Below, in pieces: positions 17,101 through 25,342 of a stretch of 64,000 nucleotides of DNA. The first letter of the stretch is position 1, and the number at the start of each line of letters is the position of its first letter. The stretch is from CAWCAW01 sp963793645 (GTDB lineage Bacteria; Actinomycetota; Acidimicrobiia; Acidimicrobiales; UBA8190). Position numbers and translations under genes: made by a program. The stretch covers positions 62,001 through 126,000 of the forward strand of contig CAWCAW010000007.1 of NCBI GenBank assembly GCA_963793645.1, written 5' to 3'. The notes beneath the pieces were generated by a model. It was not told the origin of the DNA, searched no databases, and saw nothing but the letters and a program-made list of their open reading frames with translations.

Positions 17101-17628
17101 GCGTTCCCGGCGACGTCGATGCTTCAAGACACCGGCGGCCTCCTCGATCACCGCCCGGCGGTCCTCGGGGCGTGCATTGAGAATGGCGTCGAGCTGGCCC
17201 TGGCTGACGATGACGTGTTGTTGGCGCCCCACTCCGGAGTCCGACAGCAACTCCTGGACGTCAAGGAGACGGCAGGGTTGCCCGTTGATGGCGTACTCAC
17301 TGTCGCCAGAGCGAAACAGCGTGCGCGTGATGGTGATCTCGGCCAGCCCCCCCGGAAGGTGGCCGGCGCGGTTGTCGATGGTGAGCGAGACCTCGGCGCG
17401 CCCCAGTGCGGGGCGATCCGCCGATCCCGCGTAGATGACGTCCTCCATCTTCGACGACCGCACCGTGCGCGGACCTTGGGCGCCAAGCACCCACGCCACG
17501 GCGTCTACGACATTGGACTTGCCGCTGCCGTTGGGACCGACAACGACGGTCACCCCCGGCTCGAGCTGCAGTGTCGAGGCGTCAGCGAAAGATTTGAAGC
17601 CCTTGAGGGTGAGCGACTTCAGGAACAC
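14107..17628 (-). CDS. smc: chromosome segregation ATPase SMC
   Basis: 1173 residues, the usual bacterial SMC length. The head is split: the N-terminal Walker A is VVGPNGSGKSNVVDAVAW, and the C-terminal part has the signature LSLLSGGERSLVALAFLFAV and Walker B PFYLMDEVEAALDD. Two long coiled coils flank a hinge near residue 510-620 (LVEVDAGWQPAFEAAVGGAL). It condenses and segregates the chromosome with ScpA/ScpB, which are not in this window. It starts at GTG 17628. It lies between mutM and ftsY in the classical rnc-mutM-smc-ftsY-ffh order. Confidence 0.97.
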   Translation of the reverse strand: MFLKSLTLKGFKSFADASTLQLEPGVTVVVGPNGSGKSNVVDAVAWVLGAQGPRTVRSSKMEDVIYAGSADRPALGRAEVSLTIDNRAGHLPGGLAEITITRTLFRSGDSEYAINGQPCRLLDVQELLSDSGVGRQQHVIVSQGQLDAILNARPEDRRAVIEEAAGVLKHRRRRERSERRLAATEENLDRLGDLLREVRRQMRPLERQASAARSHASLAEELRALRLYLVGRELAAFDERRRSGSTQRDRLRVEEGQLRAAIVELDAAADEAAAELSARREDDLVVALTRVQGLVERCRGLGGVLVERRRSLGLALDAAADIDVVSSLESDSARLNAELEEATAAQGALAPLSADVAQAERELAGALSAHETMFSDLAGLRGAEEAFALARGQLEPLGAALERDRSGLQRLDELLATVERRRSTLDDEGTELSDELTALDGDGPRLQQHRDDTGRRAGDAVGTLRAAEAARRDADGRRHRLEARAEALSRAADEARGSTGAEALAGMAGVVGALGDLVEVDAGWQPAFEAAVGGALAAIVVEGDTAARAALARLADGDVVGTVLTLDSNRPSTPAPELSDLPDGTEAVRRHVRSPRAAVAGVLDRLLSDAVAVRGGWRSAIDLVLQRPDLVVVTEDGDRFGSSGWTLHAGAAPAAEAAAEAARIEAADAITQADKAATDAEAARAALEEARALALEAERDVERVAGRRLALDSALRRLESEREVLHQEWSEAVRHRTGVSERLQRDSAHLSELEQQLPGLEAAARAAGGRLSEADSARRRLEERRVEVTTRRRDFEVQAAGLAERQALLATRLGDVERRLEGHAAERAHAGERRRRLEADATAVERLHDLLDGHALRLGGLLERLQELRARQLDDLRAGGQRLESLRVRRADTDKRMAANRDTLQRLELELAEAGVRHESAVEALRRELGCEPAEALASPCPELPEGVDAGARASAVEQELHSLGPVNPLALEELGTLEERHRFLEEQVEDVRRARRELHQVIRVVDDEIIRLFAEAFADVNEHFQVLVGALFPGGTGRLEMTEPTDLLNTGVDVEARPAGKNVRKLSLLSGGERSLVALAFLFAVFRSRPSPFYLMDEVEAALDDVNLHRFLDLLHEFRDEAQLVIVSHQKRTMEAADALYGVTMTPDGSSKVVSQKVRRQSDDQAAAPAEL

Positions 17629-17636
17629 CGGGGGTC

Positions 17637-17642
17637 ACCCTA
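17637..17642 (-). promoter_or_regulatory. -10 box (TAGGGT) before smc
   Basis: TAGGGT on the minus strand ends eight bases before GTG 17628. No ribosome binding site is visible, so a leaderless message is likely. Confidence 0.45.
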
Positions 17643-17704
17643 GCGGTCGCCTCATGTGAAGCGGGGATGCGCAGTCCTGACCGTATTCAGATCTGCCGCG
17701 CCTA

Positions 17705-17758
17705 CTCAGATCTGACAGGGCCCGCTCAGATCTGACAGGGCCCGCTCAGATCTGACAG
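17705..17758. repeat. 20-bp tandem repeat, about 2.7 copies, at the mutM 3' end
   Basis: Units of CTCAGATCTGACAGGGCCCG start at 17705, 17725 and 17745, with a degenerate copy just before (from about 17685). On the minus strand each reads TGT CAG ATC TGA, the codons for the final Cys-Gln-Ile and stop of MutM, so the stop codon is duplicated with the gene end. Each unit also contains a BglII-type AGATCT palindrome. Confidence 0.93.
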
Positions 17759-18585
17759 TGCTCGCAGAGAAAGGCCGAGCGCCCGTTGACCTTGACCCTG
17801 ACGATCGAGTTGCGGCAGCGGCGACAGGCCAGGCCCTCACGGTCGTACGCCTGGTGCTGGCCTTGGTAGTCGCCGACGGCCCCGAAGAGGTCACGGTATT
17901 GCTCGTCGGCCAGAGAAGAGCCTCGGGCTTTGACCGCCTCGGTCAGGGTCTCGACCATGGCGCGGTACAAGCGCCTGATCTCCTGGGCGCTGAGCGAATC
18001 CGAGAGGCGGTCATAGCGAAGGCCCGCCGCGAAGAGGATCTCGTCGGAGTAGATGTTGCCGATGCCGGCCACGAACTTCTGGTCCATGAGCAGCGCCTTG
18101 AGCGCGGTATGCCGATCGGCCAGCAACTGGCCGAACTTCGCCCAGCTCATGACGTCCTCAAAGGGGTCGAAACCCAGGTGGGCGAGCTCGGGCACCTCGG
18201 TGTCGATGTCAGCGGTGGCGGCCACGAAGAGCTCCCCGAAAGTCCGGGGGTCGACGAATCGCAGCTGGCCTCCCTGGGTGAAGGTGATGACGACGTGGGT
18301 ATGGCGTTCGAGCGGATCCTTGGGGCCCTTGGCCCGCAGGAGCTGACCGCTCATCCCCAAATGGACCACCAAGACGTCATCGCCGTCGAGGCCGACGACA
18401 AGGTATTTCCCGGCCCGGCGAATGGTCGTCACCCGTCGCCCCTCGAGTCGCTCGATGAAGTCAGAGGGGATCTTGTGCCGGCGGATCGACCGTTGGCCCG
18501 TGACCTCGACCGTTTTTATCCGGCGCCCGACGACCTCCTTTTCGAGGTCTCGGCGGATCGTCTCGACTTCGGGCAACTCAGGCAT
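17746..18585 (-). CDS. mutM: formamidopyrimidine-DNA glycosylase (Fpg)
   Basis: 279 residues from ATG 18585, which gives the required N-terminal PELPEVETIRRDL (Pro1 nucleophile, Glu2). It removes 8-oxoguanine and other oxidised purines. Other features are the conserved lysine in RRAGKYLVVG, the helix-two-turn-helix motif at KFVAGIGNIYSDEILF, and a C-terminal zinc finger CRRCRNSIVRV...LCEHCQ with all four cysteines. The start overlaps the rnc stop by eight bases. The last three codons and the stop are repeated downstream as a tandem array. Confidence 0.97.
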   Translation of the reverse strand: MPELPEVETIRRDLEKEVVGRRIKTVEVTGQRSIRRHKIPSDFIERLEGRRVTTIRRAGKYLVVGLDGDDVLVVHLGMSGQLLRAKGPKDPLERHTHVVITFTQGGQLRFVDPRTFGELFVAATADIDTEVPELAHLGFDPFEDVMSWAKFGQLLADRHTALKALLMDQKFVAGIGNIYSDEILFAAGLRYDRLSDSLSAQEIRRLYRAMVETLTEAVKARGSSLADEQYRDLFGAVGDYQGQHQAYDREGLACRRCRNSIVRVKVNGRSAFLCEHCQI

Positions 18586-19312
18586 GGTGAAGCTCCAACG
18601 CGTCAGTGTCGGCGACGACGAGCACATCCCAGGCGGCACGCGCCGCGGCCTGTTCGGCGTCTTTTTTGGAACGGCCTTCGCCTTCGCCCACGGCCTGGCC
18701 GGCCACCAGCACGCGCGCCGTGTAGTGACGGGCGTGGTCAGGGCCGACTCCTCGCACGTCGTAGTGGGGCAGCACGCCCGAGCCATGGATCACAAGCTCC
18801 TGAAGACGCGTCTTGAAGTCCTCGGCACCCGGCCCCGCCGCCGCGCCCGTGATGCGATCGCTGAGCATCCCGAGCACCAGTCGCGAGGCGGCCACGAACC
18901 CCCCGTCGATGTATACGGCGCCAATGAGCGCTTCGACCGTATTGGCCAGGATGGACGCCTTGTGGCGGCCCCCCGACGCGTCCTCGCCCCGGCCGAGCAA
19001 GAGCACGGGGCCGATGTCGAGCTCGCCGGCCAGCTCAGCGAGCACGGTGGTGTTCACCACGGCGGCGCGCACTTTGGCCAACGCTCCTTCGGGCATGTCG
19101 GGGTAGGAACGAAAACAGTGCTCGGCTACGACCAGTCCGAGCACGGCGTCACCGAGGAATTCCAACCGCTCGTTGGATGGTTGTCCTCCTGCCTCCGCGC
19201 ACCACGACCGATGGGACAACGCGTGCACCAAGAGCTCACGGTCGCCAAATTCCCAGCCCAGGCGGGCCATCAGGGGTTCGAGATCGGGCACCGGGAACCG
19301 AGTGCCGGGCAT
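18578..19312 (-). CDS. rnc: ribonuclease III
   Basis: 244 residues from ATG 19312; the frame extends upstream into acpP without a better start. The RNase III domain carries the signature ERLEFLGDAVLG and the second acidic cluster KASILANTVEALIGAVYID. A C-terminal double-stranded RNA-binding domain follows (FKTRLQELVIHGSG to about 235). It processes rRNA precursors and structured mRNAs. Order acpP-rnc-mutM-smc matches other actinobacteria. Confidence 0.96.
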   Translation of the reverse strand: MPGTRFPVPDLEPLMARLGWEFGDRELLVHALSHRSWCAEAGGQPSNERLEFLGDAVLGLVVAEHCFRSYPDMPEGALAKVRAAVVNTTVLAELAGELDIGPVLLLGRGEDASGGRHKASILANTVEALIGAVYIDGGFVAASRLVLGMLSDRITGAAAGPGAEDFKTRLQELVIHGSGVLPHYDVRGVGPDHARHYTARVLVAGQAVGEGEGRSKKDAEQAAARAAWDVLVVADTDALELHHA

Positions 19313-19343
19313 GGCGCTCAACGTGTCCGGATCGACAGTCGTC

Positions 19344-19640
19344 TCAACCCGTGCCCAGCTTGGCGACCACGTAATCAACGGCGTCGCGCACGGTGCGAAG
19401 GTCTTCGAGGTCCTCGTCCTCGATGCGAAATCCGACAGAGCGCTCGCTGAGCTCCTCTTCGAGCGCTTCCACCAGCTCGATCAGAGCCAAGGAGTCGGCG
19501 TCGAGGTCCTCGGCAAACGATGACGACTCGCTGACAGCGGCGGGCTCGATCTCGAGAATGTCGGCTAGCTGGTCACGAACCAACTCGAAGACCTGGCGCC
19601 GGTCGAGCGGTCCCTTTTCCACGTGGGTTTCGGCTGGCAC
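19344..19640 (-). CDS. acpP: acyl carrier protein
   Basis: 98 residues from GTG 19640, chosen because AGGAG lies seven bases upstream. The phosphopantetheine serine is in DLDADSLALIELVEALEEE. It is somewhat longer than E. coli ACP because of an N-terminal extension and a loop before the last helix. It carries acyl chains for fatty acid synthesis and lies between plsX and rnc, consistent with a phospholipid-initiation role alongside PlsX. Confidence 0.94.
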   Translation of the reverse strand: MPAETHVEKGPLDRRQVFELVRDQLADILEIEPAAVSESSSFAEDLDADSLALIELVEALEEELSERSVGFRIEDEDLEDLRTVRDAVDYVVAKLGTG

Positions 19641-19680
19641 CTGTGTGCTCCTGGGTCTCGTCGTGGGCTCGGTCGGCAAC

Positions 19681-19710
19681 AGTGTAGTTGCTCAACGGCC
19701 TTCCTCCCAA
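19681..19710 (-). promoter_or_regulatory. promoter for acpP
   Basis: On the minus strand a -35-like TTGGGA (19705-19710) and a -10 TACACT (19681-19686) are separated by 18 bases. They predict a start near 19674 and a leader of about 34 bases ending in the AGGAG ribosome binding site. The rest of the 126-base plsX-acpP gap holds a 7-base inverted repeat (19719-19725 with 19745-19751). Confidence 0.5.
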
Positions 19711-19766
19711 GAAACAGCTGGTCAGAGGCTATATTCGCCGGGCTGCTGACCACAGAGGGGCCAGGG

Positions 19767-20783
19767 TCAGGTCGGAATGACAGCTTGGGCCAGTCGCTCC
19801 ACGAGCCTTGCGGTGACCACGTCGTGGGCAACCTTGACCGCAGAAACGATGGCCCGCGCCGATGAGGAGCCGTGGCTGATGACACATACCCCGTCCACTC
19901 CGAGCAGCATGGCCCCCCCGGTGTTGTCGGGATCGAACTCAGCGGCCAGGGGGGCCAGCAGCGGCAACATGACGCTGGCCGCCTTCTTTGTCTCCTCGTC
20001 GCGGTCAAAGACCTCGAGGATGGTGTCCATGATGAACCGCAAGCAGCCTTCGAGGGTCTTGAGGGCCACGTTGCCGGTGAAACCGTCGGTCACCACGACG
20101 TCGGCGGCGCCGTGCAGCAGGTCGCGCCCTTCGATGTTGCCCACGAAGTTCATGTCGTCATGCTCGGCGAGCAGCGCATGGGTCTCTTTGACCAGCGGGC
20201 TCCCTTTGGACTTCTCCTCGCCGATGGATAACAAGGCCACAGTGGGATTGGCCACGCCGTAACGCGCCGAGGCGTACTGGGCGCCCATCTGGGCGAACTG
20301 CACCAACATGGCGGCCGTGCATTCGGCGTTGGCGCCGGCGTCGAGAAGCACGGTGGGGTGCGATCCCAGGATCGGGATGGGCGTGGCGATGGCCGGCCGG
20401 CTGATGCCGCGCAGGCGGCCCATGCGCAGCAATGCGCTCGCCATGGTGGCACCGGTATTGCCAGCGCTGACCATGGCCGAAGCTTTGCCGTCTCGCACCG
20501 CCTCGGCGGCGCGCACCAGTGACGAGTCCTTTTTGCGGCGCACCGACTGGCCGGGGTCGTCGTCCATGCCGATGACCTCGGATGCGGGCAGCACCTCAAG
20601 CCCGCCGGTATCGCCGAGTTCCTCGGGCCGCCCCACGAGGACGACCGGGATCCCCAGTTCGGCGACGGCTTGGCGGGCCCCGGCCACGATCTCACCGGGA
20701 GCCCTGTCGCCACCCATGGCATCGACGGCTACGGGAAGAGAGGCCAAGTCGGGGCGGCTGTCCGAGGGGTGAGCCTCGGCCAT
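19767..20783 (-). CDS. plsX: phosphate acyltransferase PlsX
   Basis: 338 residues from ATG 20783, which shares one base with the rpmF stop (TAATG). PlsX converts acyl-ACP to acyl-phosphate, the first step of the PlsX/PlsY phospholipid pathway. Visible are VAVDAMGGDRAPGEIVAGA, SAGNTGATMASALLRMGRL, LLDAGANAEC, NIEGRDLLHGAADVVVTDG and GFTGNVALKTLEG. The rpmF-plsX-acpP grouping is conserved. Confidence 0.96.
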   Translation of the reverse strand: MAEAHPSDSRPDLASLPVAVDAMGGDRAPGEIVAGARQAVAELGIPVVLVGRPEELGDTGGLEVLPASEVIGMDDDPGQSVRRKKDSSLVRAAEAVRDGKASAMVSAGNTGATMASALLRMGRLRGISRPAIATPIPILGSHPTVLLDAGANAECTAAMLVQFAQMGAQYASARYGVANPTVALLSIGEEKSKGSPLVKETHALLAEHDDMNFVGNIEGRDLLHGAADVVVTDGFTGNVALKTLEGCLRFIMDTILEVFDRDEETKKAASVMLPLLAPLAAEFDPDNTGGAMLLGVDGVCVISHGSSSARAIVSAVKVAHDVVTARLVERLAQAVIPT

Positions 20784-20962
20784 TAGTCGATCTCTACGGC
20801 CTGGCGCCCCTTGTACCAGCCGCAGTTGGGGCATACGACGTGCGGGACCTTGGCGTGGTGGCATTGGGGGCACACACTGCGAGCCGGAAACGGCACCACC
20901 CAGTTCGAGGCGCGCCGGCTACGGCTCTTGGCTTTTGAAGTTTTTTTCTTGGGGACGGCCAT
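20783..20962 (-). CDS. rpmF: 50S ribosomal protein L32
   Basis: 59 residues. The N-terminus MAVPKKKTSKAKSRSRRA and the CPQCHHAKVPHVVCPNCGWY zinc site (four cysteines as two CxxC pairs) identify L32 of the zinc-binding type. ATG 20962 follows the yceD stop by six bases. Its stop overlaps plsX, so the two are coupled. Confidence 0.97.
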   Translation of the reverse strand: MAVPKKKTSKAKSRSRRASNWVVPFPARSVCPQCHHAKVPHVVCPNCGWYKGRQAVEID

Positions 20963-20968
20963 CGTCGT

Positions 20969-21523
20969 CTACCTCAGGTCGGGGGCCGGTCCACGATAGC
21001 TGGTGGAAGGGGACCCTCCATCCGGCACCCGCAAAACGTCCAGGGCGGCCCAGCGAGGATCGCCCTCCTCCGTGCATGAACACGGCTCCTCGTTGCGATT
21101 GGCCCCACAGCGTGGGCACAGACCCAGGCACTCGGGCCGACACAATGGGACCAAAGGAAGCTCGAGGAGCACGGCGTCACGCACCAGCGGCTCGAGGTCG
21201 AGGTCATCATCGGGCAGCGGATAGGTGTCCTCGCCATCGCCGTCGTCGGTGTAGAGCTCGCGCACCGACACCGTCATCGTCCCCGAGGCGCCTTCGAGGC
21301 ATCGGCGGCACTCCCCCGACCACGGAGCGGTCACCGTCCCGGTGACCTCGATGCCCCCCAGCATGGAGCTGAGCGTCACGTCGGCCTCGATGCACGCCTC
21401 GGGTGGCACGTTGCTGCCCACGCACTGCAGATCGTCGAGGGTGCCGCTCAGCACCTCGTGATAGCTGGACCCGAGCTCTCGCCGGAGCTTGGCCACGTGG
21501 ACGAGAAACGGGTGCCTCGGCAC
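20969..21523 (-). CDS. yceD: DUF177/YceD family protein
   Basis: 184 residues from GTG 21523, seven bases after the stop of the preceding gene. The DUF177 core is present, with CRRCLEGASGTMTVSV and a C-terminal Cys pair arrangement (LCRPECLGLCPRCGANRN) that may bind zinc. YceD proteins are linked to 23S rRNA maturation and are found next to rpmF, as here. The exact role is not established. Confidence 0.92.
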   Translation of the reverse strand: MPRHPFLVHVAKLRRELGSSYHEVLSGTLDDLQCVGSNVPPEACIEADVTLSSMLGGIEVTGTVTAPWSGECRRCLEGASGTMTVSVRELYTDDGDGEDTYPLPDDDLDLEPLVRDAVLLELPLVPLCRPECLGLCPRCGANRNEEPCSCTEEGDPRWAALDVLRVPDGGSPSTSYRGPAPDLR

Positions 21524-21530
21524 GGCTTGC

Positions 21531-22139
21531 TCAGACGTCGTCCTGATCGAAGAACCCACCCTCAAGGGCGCCGGCGCCGGCGCCGCCCCCGTCGGCGGCC
21601 AGCTGGCGGCCGGACATCTCCTCCGGAGAGGGAGCCGGCGTGAGCTGCAACTTCTCGCGCCCCGCCTGCACCGTCTTCATGGTGCGTTCGAGCACGATCT
21701 CGAACGACGCCAACTTCTGGTCGCAGTAGTCCTCGGCCTCGTGGCGCAGGCGGCGGGCCTCGGACCGGGCGTCGGTGATGATGCGTTGGGCCACCTGATT
21801 GGCCTGGCGCACGACTTCGGTGCGCTGCACCATGCGCTCGGCTTGGGCCCGGACTTCGTCGAGCAACTCGTCGGCCTCGCGCTGGCGCGCGGCGAGGAAC
21901 TCGTCGCGCTCCTTGAGCAACCACCGAGCCCGGCGCAACTCATCGGGCATGCGCTCCAGCGCGCCTTGCAGGACAGCCAACAAGTCGTCGCGAGCCACCA
22001 ACACTGAGGTGGACAAGGGCATGGTGCGCGCCGTGGTGACCACGTCGATGGCCTGGCGGAGATACCCCTCGGCGTCCTCCACAACGGGCGGTTGATCATC
22101 GAGCTCGCCGTCTTCTTCGAAGTGGCGATCGTCGCTCAC
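21531..22139 (-). CDS. SepIVA-like coiled-coil division protein
   Basis: 202 residues, mostly charged helix with a coiled coil (about 60-170: ADELLDEVRAQAERMVQR, IITDARSEARRLRHEAED) and a glycine/alanine-rich end. The gene order coaD-this-yceD and, further on, rnc, matches the mycobacterial Rv2927c locus encoding SepIVA, a DivIVA-family septation factor, so I assign it by synteny and fold. The start overlaps the coaD stop by four bases. An unrelated coiled-coil role cannot be ruled out. Confidence 0.8.
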   Translation of the reverse strand: MSDDRHFEEDGELDDQPPVVEDAEGYLRQAIDVVTTARTMPLSTSVLVARDDLLAVLQGALERMPDELRRARWLLKERDEFLAARQREADELLDEVRAQAERMVQRTEVVRQANQVAQRIITDARSEARRLRHEAEDYCDQKLASFEIVLERTMKTVQAGREKLQLTPAPSPEEMSGRQLAADGGGAGAGALEGGFFDQDDV

Positions 22140-22615
22140 GACGAGAACTTCTCCTGCAGGCGGATCGCCACCGCCTTGGGCACGAAGGCGGAGACGTCGC
22201 CTCCGTAGCGGGCCACCTCTTTCAACAGCTTCGACGCCACAAACGACGTGGCCGCCGTGGTGGGGATGAACAACGTGTCGATGCCCGACAGCTTCCGGTT
22301 CATCTGGGCCATCTGCAGCTCGTTTTCGAAGTCCGACACGGCTCGCAAGCCGCGCACGATGGCTGTGGCACCCAAGTCGGCGGCCACTTTGACCACAAGC
22401 GTCGATACCGACACGATGCGCACGTTGGCGAGGTGCCCGACGGCTTCGCGCAGCATCTCCTCGCGCTCGTTCAAGCTAAAGAGCGGCTCGCCCTTCTGGG
22501 GGTTGCGCAACGTGGCCACCACGACCTCGTCGAAGAGGCGCCCGGCGCGCTCGACCACCTCGAGGTGGCCATTGTGGAAGGGGTCGAAGGACCCGGGGAA
22601 CAAGGCGATGGTCAC
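22136..22615 (-). CDS. coaD: phosphopantetheine adenylyltransferase
   Basis: 159-residue nucleotidyltransferase that makes dephospho-CoA from 4'-phosphopantetheine and ATP. It has the HxGH motif in FPGSFDPFHNGHLEVVERA, VRGLRAVSDFENELQMA and the signature PTTAATSFVASKLLKEVAR. It overlaps rsmD upstream and the SepIVA-like gene downstream by four bases each, so all three are coupled. Confidence 0.97.
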   Translation of the reverse strand: MTIALFPGSFDPFHNGHLEVVERAGRLFDEVVVATLRNPQKGEPLFSLNEREEMLREAVGHLANVRIVSVSTLVVKVAADLGATAIVRGLRAVSDFENELQMAQMNRKLSGIDTLFIPTTAATSFVASKLLKEVARYGGDVSAFVPKAVAIRLQEKFSS

Positions 22616-23165
22616 GAGATGCCTTTCTCCTCCTCGTCGTCTCCCCCGGCAGGTCGAACGACGGTGACGAGCGTACCGCCGTAGCGCTTGGACTTGACGA
22701 TCTCCCAGGTCTCGGGCACCTCGGGATGCCGATCAGACTCGAGCACAGCCCAGGCGGCGTCGAGGGTGACGAGCAGCTCGTCCCACGCGCTGAACGCGTA
22801 GGGGGGATCGACGAAGGCCACGTCGAAGTGGCCCGGAGCGTCACGCAACCACGACTGCGCTTCGGCCCGCACCACCGAGGTCTGCGTGTCGCCCAAACCG
22901 GTCGAAGCCAGGTTGGCGCGCAGCATGGTGAGGGCGTCGGGCGAGCGATCCACGAACACCGCCTTGGCCGCTCCTCGAGACAGGGCTTCGATGCCCATGG
23001 CCCCACTACCGGCGAAGAGGTCGACCACAGTCGTCTCCTCCAGCGAGGTGAGGCTCCCGATCATGTCGAAAATTGCCTCACGGACCTTGTCCGATGTTGG
23101 CCGGGTGGCTCCCCCCGGGGAGCCCGTAACGGCCGTCCCCGAAAGGTGCCGCTTATGACGCGCAC
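22612..23165 (-). CDS. rsmD: 16S rRNA (guanine966-N2)-methyltransferase RsmD, frameshifted
   Basis: The N-terminal part is in one frame from GTG 23165 (VRVISGTFRGRPLRAPRG). The rest, TRPTSDKVREAIFDMIGSL, then DLFAGSGAMGIEALSRGA and the catalytic VAFVDPPYAF, is in another. The break falls at the C6/G4 run at 23111-23120; one more base there restores a 184-residue protein of normal length. It methylates G966 of 16S rRNA. A homopolymer consensus error is the likeliest cause. It lies between recG and coaD as in most actinobacteria. Confidence 0.88.
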
Positions 23166-23184
23166 CGTCGAATGGTAATGGCCA

Positions 23185-25342
23185 TCAGCTCTTGAGCAGG
23201 AAAGCGGCTTCGTCCTCGCCCACAAAGAGGCGCACCTCGTCGGCCAGGACAGGCAGGTTCTGCAGCGTGGGGTCCTCGGCGAGAAGGTCCTCGGCGACGC
23301 GGCGGGCCGCCGCCACGAGATCACGGTCGCCCCGGCGCAACGAGGCCAGCTTCAAGTCGCTGCGCCCCTTCTGGCGGGTGCCCAAGATGGTGCCCTCGCC
23401 GCGCAGATCGAGGTCCACCTCGGCCAGCTCGAATCCGTCGGTGGTCTTGACCAGCGCCTCGAGGCGAATAGTCGCATCAGGAGAGGTGGGCTCGGCGAGC
23501 AGATAGCACCACGACGGCAGGTCGGAGCGGCCCACACGGCCACGCAACTGGTGAAGTTGGGCGATACCGAAGTGATCGGCATCCTCGATGACCATCACGG
23601 TGGCCTCGGGGACATCCACCCCCACCTCGATCACCGTGGTCGCCACCAACACCTGGAGCTCCCCCCTGCGAAAGGCGTCCATCACGCCCTCTTTTTCGGA
23701 CGCCTTGAGCTGGCCGTGCAACAGCCCGATGCGCAACCCGGCCAGGACGCCCTCCTCGAGTCGCTGCTTCTCCTCGGTGGCCGATTTGGCCTGCACGCGC
23801 TCGGAGCCTTCGACCAGTGGGCACACCACGTAGGCACGATGGCCGGCGACCACCTCGTCGCGCACCTTCTGCCAGGCTTCGGATTCGTGTCCGGCGCGCG
23901 TCCATAGGGTGCGTACCGGCGAGCGACCGGCGGGTAGCTCGTCGAGCAACGTCATGTCGAGGTCGCCGAAGACCACCATGGCGGCGGTGCGCGGGATGGG
24001 AGTCGCCGTCATGACGAGCAGATCGGGGTCGGCTCCATCGCCGGGACCACTGCTTCCCTTGGCGCGCAGCGCGGCGCGTTGTTCGACTCCGAAGCGGTGC
24101 TGCTCGTCGATGACCACCACTCCCAGGCTGGAAAAACGCACCTCGTCGGTGAGCAGGGCATGCGTGCCCACCACGATGTCGACCGCACCGCTGCGCAAGC
24201 CCTCGTGCAGACGAGTCCGTTCGGCGGCGGTGGTGCGGTTGGTGATCAGCGCCAGTGCCAGAGGCCTCGATCCCCCCAGACGCCCGGCATCGGGTACCTC
24301 CAAAGTGGCGAGCAACGACTGCACAGCGAAGAAATGCTGTTCGGCGAGAACCTCGGTGGGCGCCATCAGTGCGCCTTGGTAGCCACCTTGGACAGCCACC
24401 AGCAACGCCAGCACGGCGACGACGGTCTTGCCCGATCCCACGTCGCCTTGCAGCAGGCGGTGCATGGGTAGTGCACCGGCCAAGTCCGCGTAGATCTCAG
24501 ACAGCGCACGGCGTTGGGCGCCGGTCAAGGTGAACGGCAGCTGGTCGACGAACGGGCGCAGAAGATCAGGGTCCTCGGGGCCGGGTTCAACGCGATGACG
24601 AATGCCGCGTGCATCACGCTGCAGAACCATGCGCCGCATCACCACTTCGAGTTGGAGTCGCAGGAGCTCATCGAAGGCGAGGCGGTGGCGAGCCCGCTCC
24701 TTTTCGGCGAAAGAGTCGGGGGCGTGGATCGACGCAAAGGCGTCGCTACGGCTGACAAGCTCCAGTTCCTTGCGCCACCGATCGGGGACCGGGTCGGCCA
24801 GCTCGCCCGCTCGCCGCAGGGCTTCGGCCACCCATTCGCCGAACTCCCAACCGGCGATGCCGGCTTTTTCGGACGTGGGGTAAATGGGAACGATGCGGCC
24901 GGTGCGATTGCCCACCAAGTCGACCACCGGGTTGGTGAACTGCCGCTTGCCCCGATAGGTGTCGAGCTTGCCGAAGAAGAGGGCTTCGGTGCCCTCGGGG
25001 AGTTGCTTGGCCCGCCACGCCTGGTTGAAGAACGTCACCCGCAACAGGCCAGTCCCGTCGTCGACATCGAGCTCGACGAGCGCCCGGCCTTGGCGGGTGC
25101 GCCGGGCCCGCACCTTCGTCACCGTGGCCAAGACGACGGACTCCTCTCCCACTTCCATACTGGCGACGTCGGCCTGACGGGTCCGGTCGACCCAGCGCCG
25201 CGGGTAGTGGGTGATCAAGTCGAACACGGTGGTGATGTCGAGCGCGCCCAGCGCGTCGGCTCGCTTGTCCCCGATCCCGTTGATGCGCGAGACGGGGATG
25301 TCGGCCAGAGCGCGGCAGGCTGCGTCCGCCCATGTCGGTCAT
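23185..25342 (-). CDS. recG: ATP-dependent DNA helicase RecG, frameshifted near the 5' end
   Basis: Branch-migration helicase for stalled forks. From 25227 the frame is intact: wedge/OB domain (HYPRRWVDRT onward), Walker A LLQGDVGSGKTVVAV, DEQH box VVIDEQHRFGV, TATPIPRT, and VATTVIEVGVDVPEAT with QLRGRVGRSD. The family's N-terminal piece is also there in the DNA (ADIPVSRINGIGDKRADAL, about 25240-25310) but is cut off from any start codon by a TGA. ATG 25342 (MTDMGGRSLP) lies in another frame. A one-base change near 25308-25320 joins them into 718 residues. Confidence 0.9.

Noticed and set aside
15617..17434. Long open frame (about 600 codons) antisense to smc on the plus strand
   Set aside because: Ser/Arg/Ala-rich composition typical of the reverse reading of GC-rich coding DNA; smc on the other strand is unambiguous.
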